64,000 bases of DNA from Novosphingobium malaysiense (GTDB lineage: Bacteria; Pseudomonadota; Alphaproteobacteria; Sphingomonadales; Sphingomonadaceae): contig NZ_JTDI01000004.1 of assembly GCF_000802225.1 (NCBI RefSeq), forward strand, positions 62,001 to 126,000, given 5' to 3'. The notes under the pieces are model-generated. The model saw only the letters and a program-made list of their open reading frames with translations, was not told the DNA's origin and searched no databases. Each line of letters starts with the position of its first letter. The stretch's first letter is position 1. This document shows positions 52,822 to 61,546 of the stretch, piece after piece. The position numbers and the translations under genes were made by a program.

Positions 52822-54036
52822 ATGACCGAAATCACGCCCTCCCCTGCCACGAGCGATATCGAGCAGCGCCACTACGGGCTCGACTGGCTGCGCCTGATCG
52901 CGTTTGCCCTGCTCATCTTCTATCATGTCGGCATGTTCTATGTGCCGTGGTTCTGGCACGTGAAAAGCAATTACGCCTCGCCGGCGGCGGAGCCGTTGAT
53001 GAACGCGCTCAATCCCTGGCGGCTGGCGCTGCTGTTCTTCATCTCGGGCGTGGCCCTGCGCTTCGCGGTGGACAAGATGCCCTCGGCCCGCCGTTTCGCG
53101 CTTTCCAGATCGCTCAATCTCGGGCTGCCGCTGCTCTTCGGCGTGCTGGTTCTGGTGATGCCGCAGACCTATTTCCAACTGCGTCAGTCAGGCGAGTTCA
53201 CGGGCAGCATTGTGGAATTCTATCCGCACTACCTGCGCGGCGAATTCTCGGTCTTCACGCCGACGTGGAACCATCTTTGGTATATCGCCTACCTGCTGGC
53301 CTACACGCTGGTCATTCTTCCCCTCGCGCCCCTGCTGCGGCAGGCAACCCGCAGCCGGGCCTTCCGGAACTACGCGCGGTCTCCGGCGATGATCCTGCTG
53401 CTGACGATCGTGCCCTTCATGGTCTACGAGGCGACGGTCATGCACTGGTTTCCGATCACGGACGACTTCATCCATGACTGGGGCCAGCACACGACGCGCC
53501 TGACGATGGTGCTGATCGGGTTCCTTGCCGCCAAGGACCGCGGTTTCTGGCAGTCCGTCGACAGGCTGGTGCCCGCGACGCTCGTTCTTGCGGTTGCGCT
53601 CTACGGGGCAAACGCGTTCTGGATGCAACTGGGGCTCGCCGATTCCCTCGCCAGCGGCATCGCCCATCTCGCGATCCAGGTGCTCTACGCATGGACGTGC
53701 ATCCTCGCCATGCTCGGGCTCGGTCAGCGCTATCTCAACCGTCCGAGCAAGGCCCTGCGCTATTTGACCGGCGCGATCTTCTGCTACTACGTCGTCCACC
53801 AGACGATCACCGTCGTCGCCGGCTATTACCTGACCGAACTGCACCTTGGCGTCTGGACCGAATTTGCGCTGCTGACCGCCATCACCGCCTGCGGCTGCGT
53901 CGTTTCGTACGAGGTCGGTCGCCGGATGGGATTTTTCGGGATTTTCATCGGTATCCGGCAGCCCGCCCGTCCGGCTTCAAAGCCGGAGCCGGTAGCGCCA
54001 GGCCTGCCCGAAGCCGCGCATTGTCCGCAGGGCTAA
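52822..54036 (+). CDS. Acyltransferase-3 family membrane protein (OpgC/OafA-like)
   Basis: 404 residues with about ten membrane helices. The opening RHYGLDWLRLIAFALLIFYHVGMFY holds the family's catalytic-type histidine, followed by WRLALLFFISGVALRF and FTPTWNHLWYIAYLLAYTL. Members transfer acetyl, succinyl or other acyl groups to sugars or glycans. A divergent LytTR regulator shares the 235-bp control region. The target glycan is not known; OpgC (glucan succinylation) is one possibility. Confidence 0.88.
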   Translation: MTEITPSPATSDIEQRHYGLDWLRLIAFALLIFYHVGMFYVPWFWHVKSNYASPAAEPLMNALNPWRLALLFFISGVALRFAVDKMPSARRFALSRSLNLGLPLLFGVLVLVMPQTYFQLRQSGEFTGSIVEFYPHYLRGEFSVFTPTWNHLWYIAYLLAYTLVILPLAPLLRQATRSRAFRNYARSPAMILLLTIVPFMVYEATVMHWFPITDDFIHDWGQHTTRLTMVLIGFLAAKDRGFWQSVDRLVPATLVLAVALYGANAFWMQLGLADSLASGIAHLAIQVLYAWTCILAMLGLGQRYLNRPSKALRYLTGAIFCYYVVHQTITVVAGYYLTELHLGVWTEFALLTAITACGCVVSYEVGRRMGFFGIFIGIRQPARPASKPEPVAPGLPEAAHCPQG

Positions 54037-54074
54037 GTGTCGAGCAAGCCCCCCTGCCGGATCATCTCGGGCGC

Positions 54075-54482
54075 CTATTCCAGGGTCAGGAGGTAGTCGA
54101 CGACCTGCTTGCGCCGGGCCGGATCCGAAATGCCCATGAACGGCATCTTGGTGCCGGGCACGGTCTTCTTCGGCGACGTCAGCCACTTGTCGAGCGTGGC
54201 CTCGTTCCAGGTGAGGCCGGAGGCCTTCAGCGCTTCGCTGTAGGTGTAGCCCGGGAGAGTGCCGGCCTTGCGCCCCGCCACGCCGGCAAGGCTGGGGCCG
54301 AGACGCATCTGCCCCGGCTCCGTCGAGTGGCATCCGGCGCAGACAGCGAACGCCTGCGGTCGGTTCGATGCGGACGCGGCGGATGCTTCCGCTGCCGCAG
54401 TCGGCTCGCCACCGACAGCGCCGAGCGTCAGCAGGGCGGTCACGGCCACCGCGGGCAAGCTTGCCTTGAGAAATGATCTCAT
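54075..54482 (-). CDS. Periplasmic class I cytochrome c
   Basis: 135 residues. A signal peptide and Ala-rich linker lead to the heme site C48-AG-C51-H52, and the axial methionine is in GTKMPFMGI near the C-terminus, as in mitochondrial-type cytochrome c. It is a soluble electron carrier. It follows katG by 73 bp on the same strand, with a hairpin between them. Given that KatG is exported here, this cytochrome could be its electron donor (inference). Confidence 0.9.
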   Translation of the reverse strand: MRSFLKASLPAVAVTALLTLGAVGGEPTAAAEASAASASNRPQAFAVCAGCHSTEPGQMRLGPSLAGVAGRKAGTLPGYTYSEALKASGLTWNEATLDKWLTSPKKTVPGTKMPFMGISDPARRKQVVDYLLTLE

Positions 54483-54519
54483 TGTCTGGTTCGTATAGTC
54501 GATAGTTCAGGACGAAGGC

Positions 54520-54544
54520 GGGCAGCCGCACATGTCGGCTGCCC
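54520..54544. terminator. Hairpin between katG and cytochrome c genes
   Basis: GGGCAGCCG / CGGCTGCCC forms a 9-bp perfect stem with a 7-nt loop, 12 bp past the katG stop. No clear T-run follows on the minus strand, so it could be an attenuator or an mRNA-stability hairpin rather than a full terminator. Confidence 0.5.
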
Positions 54545-54555
54545 TCCCCGTTCCA

Positions 54556-56817
54556 TCAGAAGCGGTCGGCGTCCATGACCTTGGTCCACGCCGCGACGAA
54601 GTCGTCGACGAAGAGCTGGCCCGCGTCGTTGGAAGCATAGACTTCCGAAACGGCGCGCAGTTCGGAGTTCGAACCGAAGATCAGGTCCACCGGCGTCGCC
54701 GTCCACTTGGCCGCACCGGTCGCCCGGTCCTTGCCTTCGTAGAGGCCCGCCTTCGACGACTTCGACCACACCGTGTCCATCGACAGCAGGTTGACGAAGA
54801 AGTCGTTCGACAGCGTGCCCGGACGGCTGGTGAAGACGCCGTGCTTGGTGCCGTTGGCATTGGCGCCCAGCGCCCGCATGCCGCCCACCAGTACCGTCAT
54901 CTCGGGCACGGTGAGGTTCAGCATGTCCGCCTTGTCGACCAGTGCCGGAGCCGGGGCATCATAGGCATCCGCAGCGTAGAAGTTGCGGAAGCCGTCGGCC
55001 TTGGGCTCGAGGTAGGCGAAGGAGGCGACGTCGGTCTGTGCCTGGGTGGCATCGACGCGGCCCGGCGTGAACGGCACGTCAGCCTCATAGCCCGCCTTCT
55101 CGGCCGCCTGCTCGATGGCGGCATTGCCGCCCAGCACGATCAGGTCGGCCAGCGAGACCTTCTTGCCGCCGGCAGCGCTCTTGTTGAAATCCTTGCGGAT
55201 CGCTTCGAGCTTGCCGACCACCTTGGTCAGTTCGGCCTTGTCGTTGACCGCCCAGTCGATCTGCGGCTGCAGACGGACACGGGCACCGTTGGCCCCGCCG
55301 CGCATGTCGGTGCCGCGGAAGGTCGAGGCTGCCGCCCAGGCGGTGCGCACCAGTTCGGTGCCGGTCAGTCCCGAAGCGAGGATCTGCGCCTTGAGCTTCG
55401 CCTCGTCGCTCTGGTCGATCATCGCATAGTCGGCCTCGGGCAGCGGGTCCTGCCACGAATAGCTCTCGCTGGGCACGTCCTTGCCGAGATAGCGCGCCTC
55501 GGGGCCGAGGTCGCGGTGGGTCAGCTTGAACCACGCGCGGGCAAAGGCCTTGGCGAAGAGTGTCGGGTCCTTCTGCCAGCGTTCCAGCACGGCGCGGAAC
55601 TTGGGATCGCGCTTGAGCGCCATGTCGGTCGTGAACATGATCGGCGCGTGGGTCTTGCCTTCGATGTGCGCGTCGGGAACGAGGCTGGCGGCCGCGGGAT
55701 CGGTGGGGATCCACTGCGTGGCGCCCGCCGGGCTCTTGGTCTTCTTCCATTCGAAGTTCAGCAGGTTGTCGATGTACTGCGTGGTGAACTGCGTGGGAGC
55801 CGCCGACCAGGCGCCTTCGAGGCCGCTGGTGATGGTATCCTCGGCATTGCCCTTGCCGCAGTTGTTCTTCCAGCCGAGACCCTGCTGCTCGAGCCCGGCC
55901 GCGGTCGGTTCGGCCTCGAGGCATTCGTCGGGCTTGTGTGCGCCGTGGGCCTTGCCGAAGGTGTGGCCGCCGGCGATCAGGGCAATGGTCTCTTCATCGT
56001 TCATCGCCATGTTTCCGAAGGCGATGCGGATGGCCTCGGCCGCCGCGATCGGATCGTGGCTGCCACCCGGACCTTCCGGATTGACGTAGATGAGGCCCAT
56101 CTGCGTGGCCGCCAGCGGGCCTTTCAGCTTGCCGCCTTCCTTCATGCGCTCCGAGCCGAGCATCTTCGTCTCGGGGCCCCAGAACACCATGTCCGGCTGC
56201 CAGGCGTCGATACGGCCGCCGGCGAAGCCCACGGTCTTGAAGCCCATGTCTTCCAGCGCGACGTTGCCGGCCAGCACCATGAGGTCGCCCCACGAGAGCT
56301 TGCGGCCGTACTTCTGCTTGATCGGCCAGACCAGGCGGCGCGCCTTGTCGAGGCTGACGTTGTCGGGCCAGGAATTGAGTGGATCGAAGCGCTGCTCGCC
56401 GCCGTCCGAGCCGCCGCGACCGTCACCGACGCGGTAGGTGCCGGCGCTGTGCCAGGCCATGCGGATGAAGAACGGGCCGTAGTGGCCATAGTCCGCCGGC
56501 CACCAGGGCTGCGAGGTGGTGAGGACCTTGCGGATGTCTTCCTTCACCGCGTCCAGATCGAGCGAGGCGAATTCCTTCGCGTAGTCGTAATCGGCGCCAT
56601 AGGGATTGGACACCGCCTCGTGCTGGCGCAGCGCGGTGAGGTCGAGACGGCTGGGCCACCAGTCCTCGTTGGTAAGGCCGCCGGGCTTGGTGGTGGTGGG
56701 CTGCGGAGCCTCGCTTACGGTTTCGGCATCGACTTCGGCGAATGCCGGCGCGGCCATGAGCGTGGCGGTCGTCGCCATCAGCATGGACACCAGCATTTTC
56801 GGGGATTTCCTGAGCAT
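54556..56817 (-). CDS. katG: Exported catalase-peroxidase KatG
   Basis: 753 residues. Residues 1-27 form a signal peptide (hydrophobic core [18 protein letters not shown] cleavage site). With a constant offset of 15 from M. tuberculosis KatG, all active-site residues are present: R119, W122, H123 distal, D152, proximal H285, and the W122-Y244-M270 adduct needed for catalase activity. KatG breaks down hydrogen peroxide and can oxidise electron donors. Most KatG proteins are cytoplasmic; secreted ones such as E. coli KatP are less common. It lies upstream of a cytochrome c and downstream of a DUF305/lipoprotein/cytochrome c operon. Confidence 0.97.
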   Translation of the reverse strand: MLRKSPKMLVSMLMATTATLMAAPAFAEVDAETVSEAPQPTTTKPGGLTNEDWWPSRLDLTALRQHEAVSNPYGADYDYAKEFASLDLDAVKEDIRKVLTTSQPWWPADYGHYGPFFIRMAWHSAGTYRVGDGRGGSDGGEQRFDPLNSWPDNVSLDKARRLVWPIKQKYGRKLSWGDLMVLAGNVALEDMGFKTVGFAGGRIDAWQPDMVFWGPETKMLGSERMKEGGKLKGPLAATQMGLIYVNPEGPGGSHDPIAAAEAIRIAFGNMAMNDEETIALIAGGHTFGKAHGAHKPDECLEAEPTAAGLEQQGLGWKNNCGKGNAEDTITSGLEGAWSAAPTQFTTQYIDNLLNFEWKKTKSPAGATQWIPTDPAAASLVPDAHIEGKTHAPIMFTTDMALKRDPKFRAVLERWQKDPTLFAKAFARAWFKLTHRDLGPEARYLGKDVPSESYSWQDPLPEADYAMIDQSDEAKLKAQILASGLTGTELVRTAWAAASTFRGTDMRGGANGARVRLQPQIDWAVNDKAELTKVVGKLEAIRKDFNKSAAGGKKVSLADLIVLGGNAAIEQAAEKAGYEADVPFTPGRVDATQAQTDVASFAYLEPKADGFRNFYAADAYDAPAPALVDKADMLNLTVPEMTVLVGGMRALGANANGTKHGVFTSRPGTLSNDFFVNLLSMDTVWSKSSKAGLYEGKDRATGAAKWTATPVDLIFGSNSELRAVSEVYASNDAGQLFVDDFVAAWTKVMDADRF

Positions 56818-56893
56818 CGGACCCTCTCCTGTTGCGTGAACGGCGCATGAACGCCTGCAGCCGAGATAGCCCGATGCACAGATGGCGAGAAAC

Positions 56894-56921
56894 AGGGCGC
56901 ACTCATCAGAGTAATCGCCCT
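56894..56921. promoter_or_regulatory. Interrupted inverted repeat in the katG upstream region
   Basis: AGGGCG (56894-56899) pairs with CGCCCT (56916-56921), and an inner ACTC-ATCA-GAGT dyad lies between. It is 77-104 bp upstream of the katG start and could be an operator or the terminator of the preceding cytochrome c gene. It does not fit the OxyR spacing. Confidence 0.4.
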
Positions 56922-56973
56922 TTCCGATCAGAAATACAAAGTTACAGAAGTTTCATGATGTGTGTGCGTCGCA

Positions 56974-57579
56974 TTAGTCGTGCGATCCGCCCCCTGCGTG
57001 ACCGGTCGCGTGGGCGGCGTCCGCACCATGGCCGTGTCCTTCTGTCGATGCTTTCTCGCCGTGATGGCCCGCCCCGAAGGCCGCATATTCGTCCTCGCTA
57101 AGGTCGGGCAACGTTTTCACGAAGGCGGCGATGTTCCACAAGGTCTGGTCATCGTGAGTCGGACCGAACGCGGGCATGGCACTCATTTTCACGCCGTGCT
57201 TGACCAGCCAGAACACTTCCTGCGGGCTCCATTCGGTCGCGGCATGGGCCAGCGCGGGCGGCTGTGGCCGTATCGTCCGGGCCCATTCCGCAGGGCCCTT
57301 GCCCACCCCGCCATGGCAATGGGCGCACATCGCCTTGTATTCCCCGGCGCCGGCGGAAATCATGGCCGGCGTAAACTCCGGGACCGCGCCGACATCCTCG
57401 GCCCGGCTCTTTACCGAATTGCTCATCGTGGTGGTGAGCGCCCAGCCCACCACAGGGTTGTGGCGATCGCTCGCGGCGACGTTGTAGCTACCCGTCAGGA
57501 TGACGAGCAGCGCAATCGCGATCAGCAGGACCAGCATGGCGGCGGCCCCGGCGATGAAGCCTTTCATGGTCGCGCTCAT
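56974..57579 (-). CDS. Membrane-anchored cytochrome c with His-rich tail
   Basis: 201 residues. An N-terminal membrane helix (about 9-30) is probably uncleaved. The heme site is C85-AH-C88-H89 with an axial methionine in KMSAMPAFG. After the heme domain the last 30 residues are rich in His (seven) and Gly (GHHGEKASTEGHGHGADAAH), a likely metal-binding tail. The ATG at 57579 overlaps the lipoprotein stop (ATGA). It is the third gene of the DUF305 operon. Confidence 0.88.
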   Translation of the reverse strand: MSATMKGFIAGAAAMLVLLIAIALLVILTGSYNVAASDRHNPVVGWALTTTMSNSVKSRAEDVGAVPEFTPAMISAGAGEYKAMCAHCHGGVGKGPAEWARTIRPQPPALAHAATEWSPQEVFWLVKHGVKMSAMPAFGPTHDDQTLWNIAAFVKTLPDLSEDEYAAFGAGHHGEKASTEGHGHGADAAHATGHAGGGSHD

Positions 57580-58070
57580 GTCTTCACGCCTCCGTAGCAC
57601 CGGACATAGCCGTGGTAGCCGATCTCGTCCTTGGCGCCGGGTGGCACCACGACCATCTCCATGCCCTGACTGCCGGCGTTGCCCTTTACCGCCAGCCGCC
57701 TGAGCGTCACGGAAAGGCCGTTGTCGGCGAAACGGTTCTCGCCCGCCGAGGGCAGCGGAATGAGCTTGCCGTTCAGCTTGATCGCCCCCGAACCGCCCGG
57801 CTCATAGAGAAACGACGGAAAGGCCACTTCGGTCAGCACGACCGCGCAGCGCCCGCGCTTGCCGCCCAGCGCCTCGATGTCGGCATCGCTCATGGTTTCC
57901 GGCTTGATGATCGCAGTGGAGACGTTCTCCAGCGCCGCGGTCGCGCTTTCGATCTTCGCGGGCTTCGGTACGTGATCGAGTTGCGCTTCGCGGTCATTGC
58001 CAAGCGCCGTATTGCGGTTGCAGCCCGCAAGGGACAGCGCCGCGACGGCAAGAATGAAGGCGCTCCTCAT
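57576..58070 (-). CDS. Small lipoprotein of the DUF305 operon
   Basis: 164 residues with a lipoprotein signal (lipobox LSLAGC). The mature part has TMSDADIEALGGKRGRCAVVLTEVAFPSFLYEPGGSG and a final YHGYVRCYGG, with two cysteines that may pair. I do not recognise a characterised family; DUF6692-like sphingomonad proteins look similar, but this is uncertain. It overlaps both neighbours by 4 bp and so forms a tightly coupled three-gene unit. Confidence 0.7.
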   Translation of the reverse strand: MRSAFILAVAALSLAGCNRNTALGNDREAQLDHVPKPAKIESATAALENVSTAIIKPETMSDADIEALGGKRGRCAVVLTEVAFPSFLYEPGGSGAIKLNGKLIPLPSAGENRFADNGLSVTLRRLAVKGNAGSQGMEMVVVPPGAKDEIGYHGYVRCYGGVKT

Positions 58071-58588
58071 GGCGCCACCTCCTCGGGCAGCCGCTCGATC
58101 GAGCGTACGCCGTTTTCCTCGATGTCGGCGATCAGGTACTTCATCTGTGCGATCTCCCGGCGCTGGGCCAGAATGATGTCGTGCGCCAGCTTGCGCACGC
58201 GCGGGTCGCGGATGTGGGCGCGCTCGCTGGTCATGATCGCGATCGAGTGGTGCGGGATCATCGCGCGCATGTATTCGACACCCGTCACCGTCGTCTGGCT
58301 TCGAACCAGCCATAGCGCGACGGCGAACACCACTGCGGCCACGCCCAGGATGATCATGTTCTTCCGGGGGTTGGTATACATCCCCCACATGAAGAGCAGC
58401 ATGACAACCATCATCGCCGCGCCCATGACGAAAGCCATCCAGAAACGCGTCTCGCTCCAGAACACGTGATCGATGCTGTAGGTGTTCAGGTACATCAGGA
58501 AGAGCATCACCGCGGTGCTCGTTCCGATCATCGCCATGAATTTCCAGTAGGGGCCGTCGCCCCCGCTTCCGTGCCGGCTTTCCGCCAT
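58067..58588 (-). CDS. DUF305-domain membrane protein
   Basis: 173 residues. Three membrane helices (about 18-35, 50-68, 78-95) are followed by a DUF305 ferritin-like helical segment with EYMRAMIPHHSIAIMTSERAHI, DPRVRKLAHDIILAQRREIAQM. The HH and the M-rich first part resemble copper-binding DUF305 proteins such as CopM. The ATG at 58588 follows AGGAGG. It leads the operon with the lipoprotein and the His-tailed cytochrome, suggesting a role in metal or redox handling at the membrane (inference). Confidence 0.85.
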   Translation of the reverse strand: MAESRHGSGGDGPYWKFMAMIGTSTAVMLFLMYLNTYSIDHVFWSETRFWMAFVMGAAMMVVMLLFMWGMYTNPRKNMIILGVAAVVFAVALWLVRSQTTVTGVEYMRAMIPHHSIAIMTSERAHIRDPRVRKLAHDIILAQRREIAQMKYLIADIEENGVRSIERLPEEVAP

Positions 58589-58693
58589 TGCGGTCCTCCT
58601 CTCGTTCGGCCGCTCCCCTGCGAAGCTAGATTGCAACGAGCGATCGCAGCGGCAGTTCCCACCGAACGGGATGCGGAGAAGGCTCCCGGGCGG

Positions 58694-58984
58694 CTATACG
58701 ATCCCGTCGATGAACTGCGCCATGGCCACGTCGCGCGCGCTCAGGCCACCGGCGTCGTGGGTGGTGAGGCGCACGCGGACCTTGTTGTAGACGTTGAACC
58801 ATTCGGGGTGATGGTCGGCCTTGTCGGCATAGAGCGCGACGCGGGCCATGAAGCCGAAAGCCTCGTTGAAATCGCCGAATTCCAGCTCGATCTCGATGGC
58901 GAGGCCGTCCTCGCTCAGCGTCCAGCCGGGCAGGCCCTTGAGGGCATCGTCACGTTCGATCTCGGTCAGGCGGGGGATGGCCAT
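58694..58984 (-). CDS. phhB: 4a-hydroxytetrahydrobiopterin dehydratase
   Basis: 96 residues matching pterin-4a-carbinolamine dehydratase: [28 protein letters not shown] and the signature [17 protein letters not shown]. It recycles the pterin cofactor used by phenylalanine hydroxylase. No phhA is in the window, but fumarylacetoacetase of the same pathway is encoded at 4.5 kb. Confidence 0.95.
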   Translation of the reverse strand: MAIPRLTEIERDDALKGLPGWTLSEDGLAIEIELEFGDFNEAFGFMARVALYADKADHHPEWFNVYNKVRVRLTTHDAGGLSARDVAMAQFIDGIV

Positions 58985-59031
58985 TTCACTCTCCTTGGCA
59001 GTGCGTGCGGTTTCCCTTATCGCACGGCGTC

Positions 59032-59610
59032 ATGCAAGGGTGCTCCATCGCCGTGACCGATCTCGCGTGCCGTCGCGGCGACAGGGTGTTGTTCCGGCAG
59101 CTTTCGATGCGCCTGGGGCCCGGTGAAGCACTGCAGATCACCGGACGCAACGGGATCGGAAAATCCAGTCTGCTGCGGATCGTGGCCGGGCTTGCCCCCG
59201 CCTTCGCCGGAAACGTCGAAACCCGGGGCAGCATCGGCATGGTCGACGAGCGCCACGCCCTCGACCCGCTCCTGCCGCTGGGGCGGGCGCTGGGTTTCTG
59301 GCAGCGGATAGACGGCGCGGCCGACAACGAGCTGGCGCGGCTGGGCCTGTCGGAGCTGCTCGAGGTGCCGGTGCGCTACCTTTCGACCGGACAGAAGAAA
59401 CGCGCCGCCCTCGCCCGGCTGATCGGGCAGAAGGCGCGGGTCTGGCTGCTCGACGAACCGCTCAACGGCCTCGATGTCCATGCAGTAGAGCTGACCGAGA
59501 CGCTGGTGGCCGAGCACTGCGCCGAAGGCGGCATCGCGCTGATCGCCTCGCACCAGCCGTTTCGGCTCGGGCACATGCAGGCCATGGCGCTGGCGGACTA
59601 CGCGGCATGA
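59032..59610 (+). CDS. ccmA: Heme exporter ATP-binding protein CcmA
   Basis: 192-residue ABC ATPase. Walker A is TGRNGIGKSSLLR, the signature is LSTGQKKRAALAR, and Walker B is VWLLDEPLNGLD. The short length and pairing with CcmB identify CcmA, which powers heme release from CcmE for cytochrome c maturation. The ATG at 59032 is preferred over an upstream start. It overlaps ccmB by 4 bp. Confidence 0.93.
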   Translation: MQGCSIAVTDLACRRGDRVLFRQLSMRLGPGEALQITGRNGIGKSSLLRIVAGLAPAFAGNVETRGSIGMVDERHALDPLLPLGRALGFWQRIDGAADNELARLGLSELLEVPVRYLSTGQKKRAALARLIGQKARVWLLDEPLNGLDVHAVELTETLVAEHCAEGGIALIASHQPFRLGHMQAMALADYAA

Positions 59611-60266
59611 GCGGACGCATAGGCCCCCTGCTCAAGCGTGACCTGGCGCGGCTCATGCTGGGCGGTCGCGGCGGCGGCGCGGTGATGCCGGTGCTGTTCT
59701 TCCTTTCGGTGGCGATGCTCTATCCCTTCGCGGTCGGGCCCGATGCACCGCTGCTGGCGCGCACCGGCGGCGGTGTGATCTGGGTGGCGGCGTTGCTTGC
59801 GGCGATCCTCCCGCTCGACCGGCTGGTCGAACCGGACATCGAAATGGGCATGTTCGATCAGTGGGCGCTGCGTGGCATTTCCGAGGAACTGGTCATCGCG
59901 GTGCGCGTGCTGGCCCACTGGATCAGCTTCGGCCCGCCGCTAATGCTGGCCGCCCTCCCTGCCGCCGCGCTACTGGGCCTCGACGGCGAGACGCTGCGCA
60001 TTGTCGAGATCGGCCTGCTGGCCGGCACGCCGGGCCTTGCCGCGCTGGGCGTGACGGTGGCGGCGCTGACCGCCGGCCTGCGCGGCGGCGCGGCGCTGTC
60101 CGGCCTGCTGGTGATCCCGATGGCCGTGCCGATCCTGATTTTCGGCGCGGGCAGCCTCGGCATCGGCGGCGAGAGCGGTCTTGCGCTTGCGGGTGCAGCC
60201 AGCCTCGTCCTGCTCGCGATTGCGCCTTTTGCCGGCGGAGCGGCAGTTCGGGCGGCTCGCGGGTAG
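59607..60266 (+). CDS. ccmB: Heme exporter membrane subunit CcmB
   Basis: 219 residues with six membrane helices and the CcmB pattern LLKRDLARLMLGGRGGGAVMPVLFFLSVAMLYPFAVGP, AALLAAILPLDRL, WALRGISEELVIAVRVLAHW. It is the permease of the CcmAB complex. The usual next genes (ccmC, D, E) are not in the window; a sulfotransferase follows after 99 bp. Confidence 0.93.
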   Translation: MSGRIGPLLKRDLARLMLGGRGGGAVMPVLFFLSVAMLYPFAVGPDAPLLARTGGGVIWVAALLAAILPLDRLVEPDIEMGMFDQWALRGISEELVIAVRVLAHWISFGPPLMLAALPAAALLGLDGETLRIVEIGLLAGTPGLAALGVTVAALTAGLRGGAALSGLLVIPMAVPILIFGAGSLGIGGESGLALAGAASLVLLAIAPFAGGAAVRAARG

Positions 60267-60365
60267 GATCATCGCCGCAGCGGTTGGCATCCCGCCCAAT
60301 CCCCCCGCATAGTGCGCGCCGATCCGGAACAGCCGGACGCACATTCCCCGGGAGAGGCAAAGCCG

Positions 60366-61511
60366 ATGGAAGACTACAAGGATCTGATCGCCACTGCCCA
60401 GAGCCAGACCGGCCTGACCGACTTCGGCAGCGGCAGTTTCCGGGAAGGGCTGGAACGGCTGGTCAAGGCGCTCAACACCGAGGCGAAGCTCAACGCCACC
60501 GGCGATTATGCCCTGCGCGACCGCATCCTGCTCTATCTGCGCCAGCGGCTGATGGTGGAGGACTGGTACCGCCGCCATCCCGAGATCGGCGACGAGGAAA
60601 TCCGCGAGCCGCTGTTCGGCGTCAGCCTGCCGCGCACGGGATCGACTGCATTGTCCTTCCTGCTCTCGAGCGATCCGGATATCCGCTACCTGCGCGTCTG
60701 GGAAAGTTCGCAGCCCTGCCCCCCACCCTCGACGGTGGAAGGCCCGGACCCGCGCCGCGGCGTTGCCGCCAGCGCCACCGAGGAAAGCCTGAAAGACAGC
60801 AAGCGCACGCCGAGCGGGATCGACGGCGCCATGGAGTGCCAGGACCTGATGGCGCTCGACTTCAAGAGCCAGATCTTTCAGGCGATGGCCCAGATCCCCA
60901 GCTATGCAGACTGGGAACTGGAGGCAGATCACACCGAAACCTACCTCTACGAAAAGCGCGTGCTCAAGCTGCTGCAGTGGGGCGAGCCGACCAAGCCCTG
61001 GCGGCTCAAGGCGCCCTCGCACCTGCTCTATCTCGATGCGCTGGACACGGCGTTCCCGGATGCCCGCTTCGTGATGACCCACCGCGACCCGACCGACGTG
61101 ATGCTCTCGGTCGCAACGGTCTATGCCGACATCATCGAGAAGTTCACCGACGACGTGGACTATCACTACATCGGCGAACTCAACGTGCGCTGCTGGTCGG
61201 AAGGCATGCGCCGCGCCATCGCATTCCGCGAGCGCGGCAACGACGCGCGTTTCTACGACATCCATTTCCGCGCCATGCAGCGCGATCCGCTGGGCGAGGT
61301 GCGCGGGCTCTACGAATGGCTGGGGCAGGACGTCTCCCCCGCCTTCGCCGATGCCATGACTGCCTGGTGGGAAAGCAACCAGCAGGCCGAGCGCATGACC
61401 AAGCCCGACCCGTCCAAGTTCGGGCTCGACTTCGATCAGGTTCGCGCGCAGTTCGCCGATTATCTCAAGCACATGGAAACCTGGGCCCCGTTCAGCGAAA
61501 CGGCCGCCTGA
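60366..61511 (+). CDS. PAPS-type sulfotransferase family protein (second copy)
   Basis: 381 residues. The 5'-phosphosulfate loop is SLPRTGSTALS (87-97), and the later block is KAPSHLLYLDALDTAFPDARFVMTHRDPTDV. The N-terminus QTGLTDFGSGSFREGLERLV matches the first sulfotransferase at 11.6-12.8 kb, so the two are paralogues of one subfamily. The ATG at 60366 follows GGGAGAGG. A CMD-like gene follows after 35 bp, the same partner type as in the first cluster. The acceptor is unknown. Confidence 0.88.
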   Translation: MEDYKDLIATAQSQTGLTDFGSGSFREGLERLVKALNTEAKLNATGDYALRDRILLYLRQRLMVEDWYRRHPEIGDEEIREPLFGVSLPRTGSTALSFLLSSDPDIRYLRVWESSQPCPPPSTVEGPDPRRGVAASATEESLKDSKRTPSGIDGAMECQDLMALDFKSQIFQAMAQIPSYADWELEADHTETYLYEKRVLKLLQWGEPTKPWRLKAPSHLLYLDALDTAFPDARFVMTHRDPTDVMLSVATVYADIIEKFTDDVDYHYIGELNVRCWSEGMRRAIAFRERGNDARFYDIHFRAMQRDPLGEVRGLYEWLGQDVSPAFADAMTAWWESNQQAERMTKPDPSKFGLDFDQVRAQFADYLKHMETWAPFSETAA

Positions 61512-61546
61512 TCACTCGCAACACACAGCACCCGGAAAGCACCAAG

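Noticed and set aside
54532-56850. A 772-codon open frame antisense to katG
   Set aside because: It mirrors katG codon structure in GC-rich DNA, has no family motif, and KatG is certain on the other strand.
59970-61472. A 500-codon open frame antisense to ccmB and the second sulfotransferase
   Set aside because: It crosses two convincing genes and is low-complexity in places; typical high-GC shadow.
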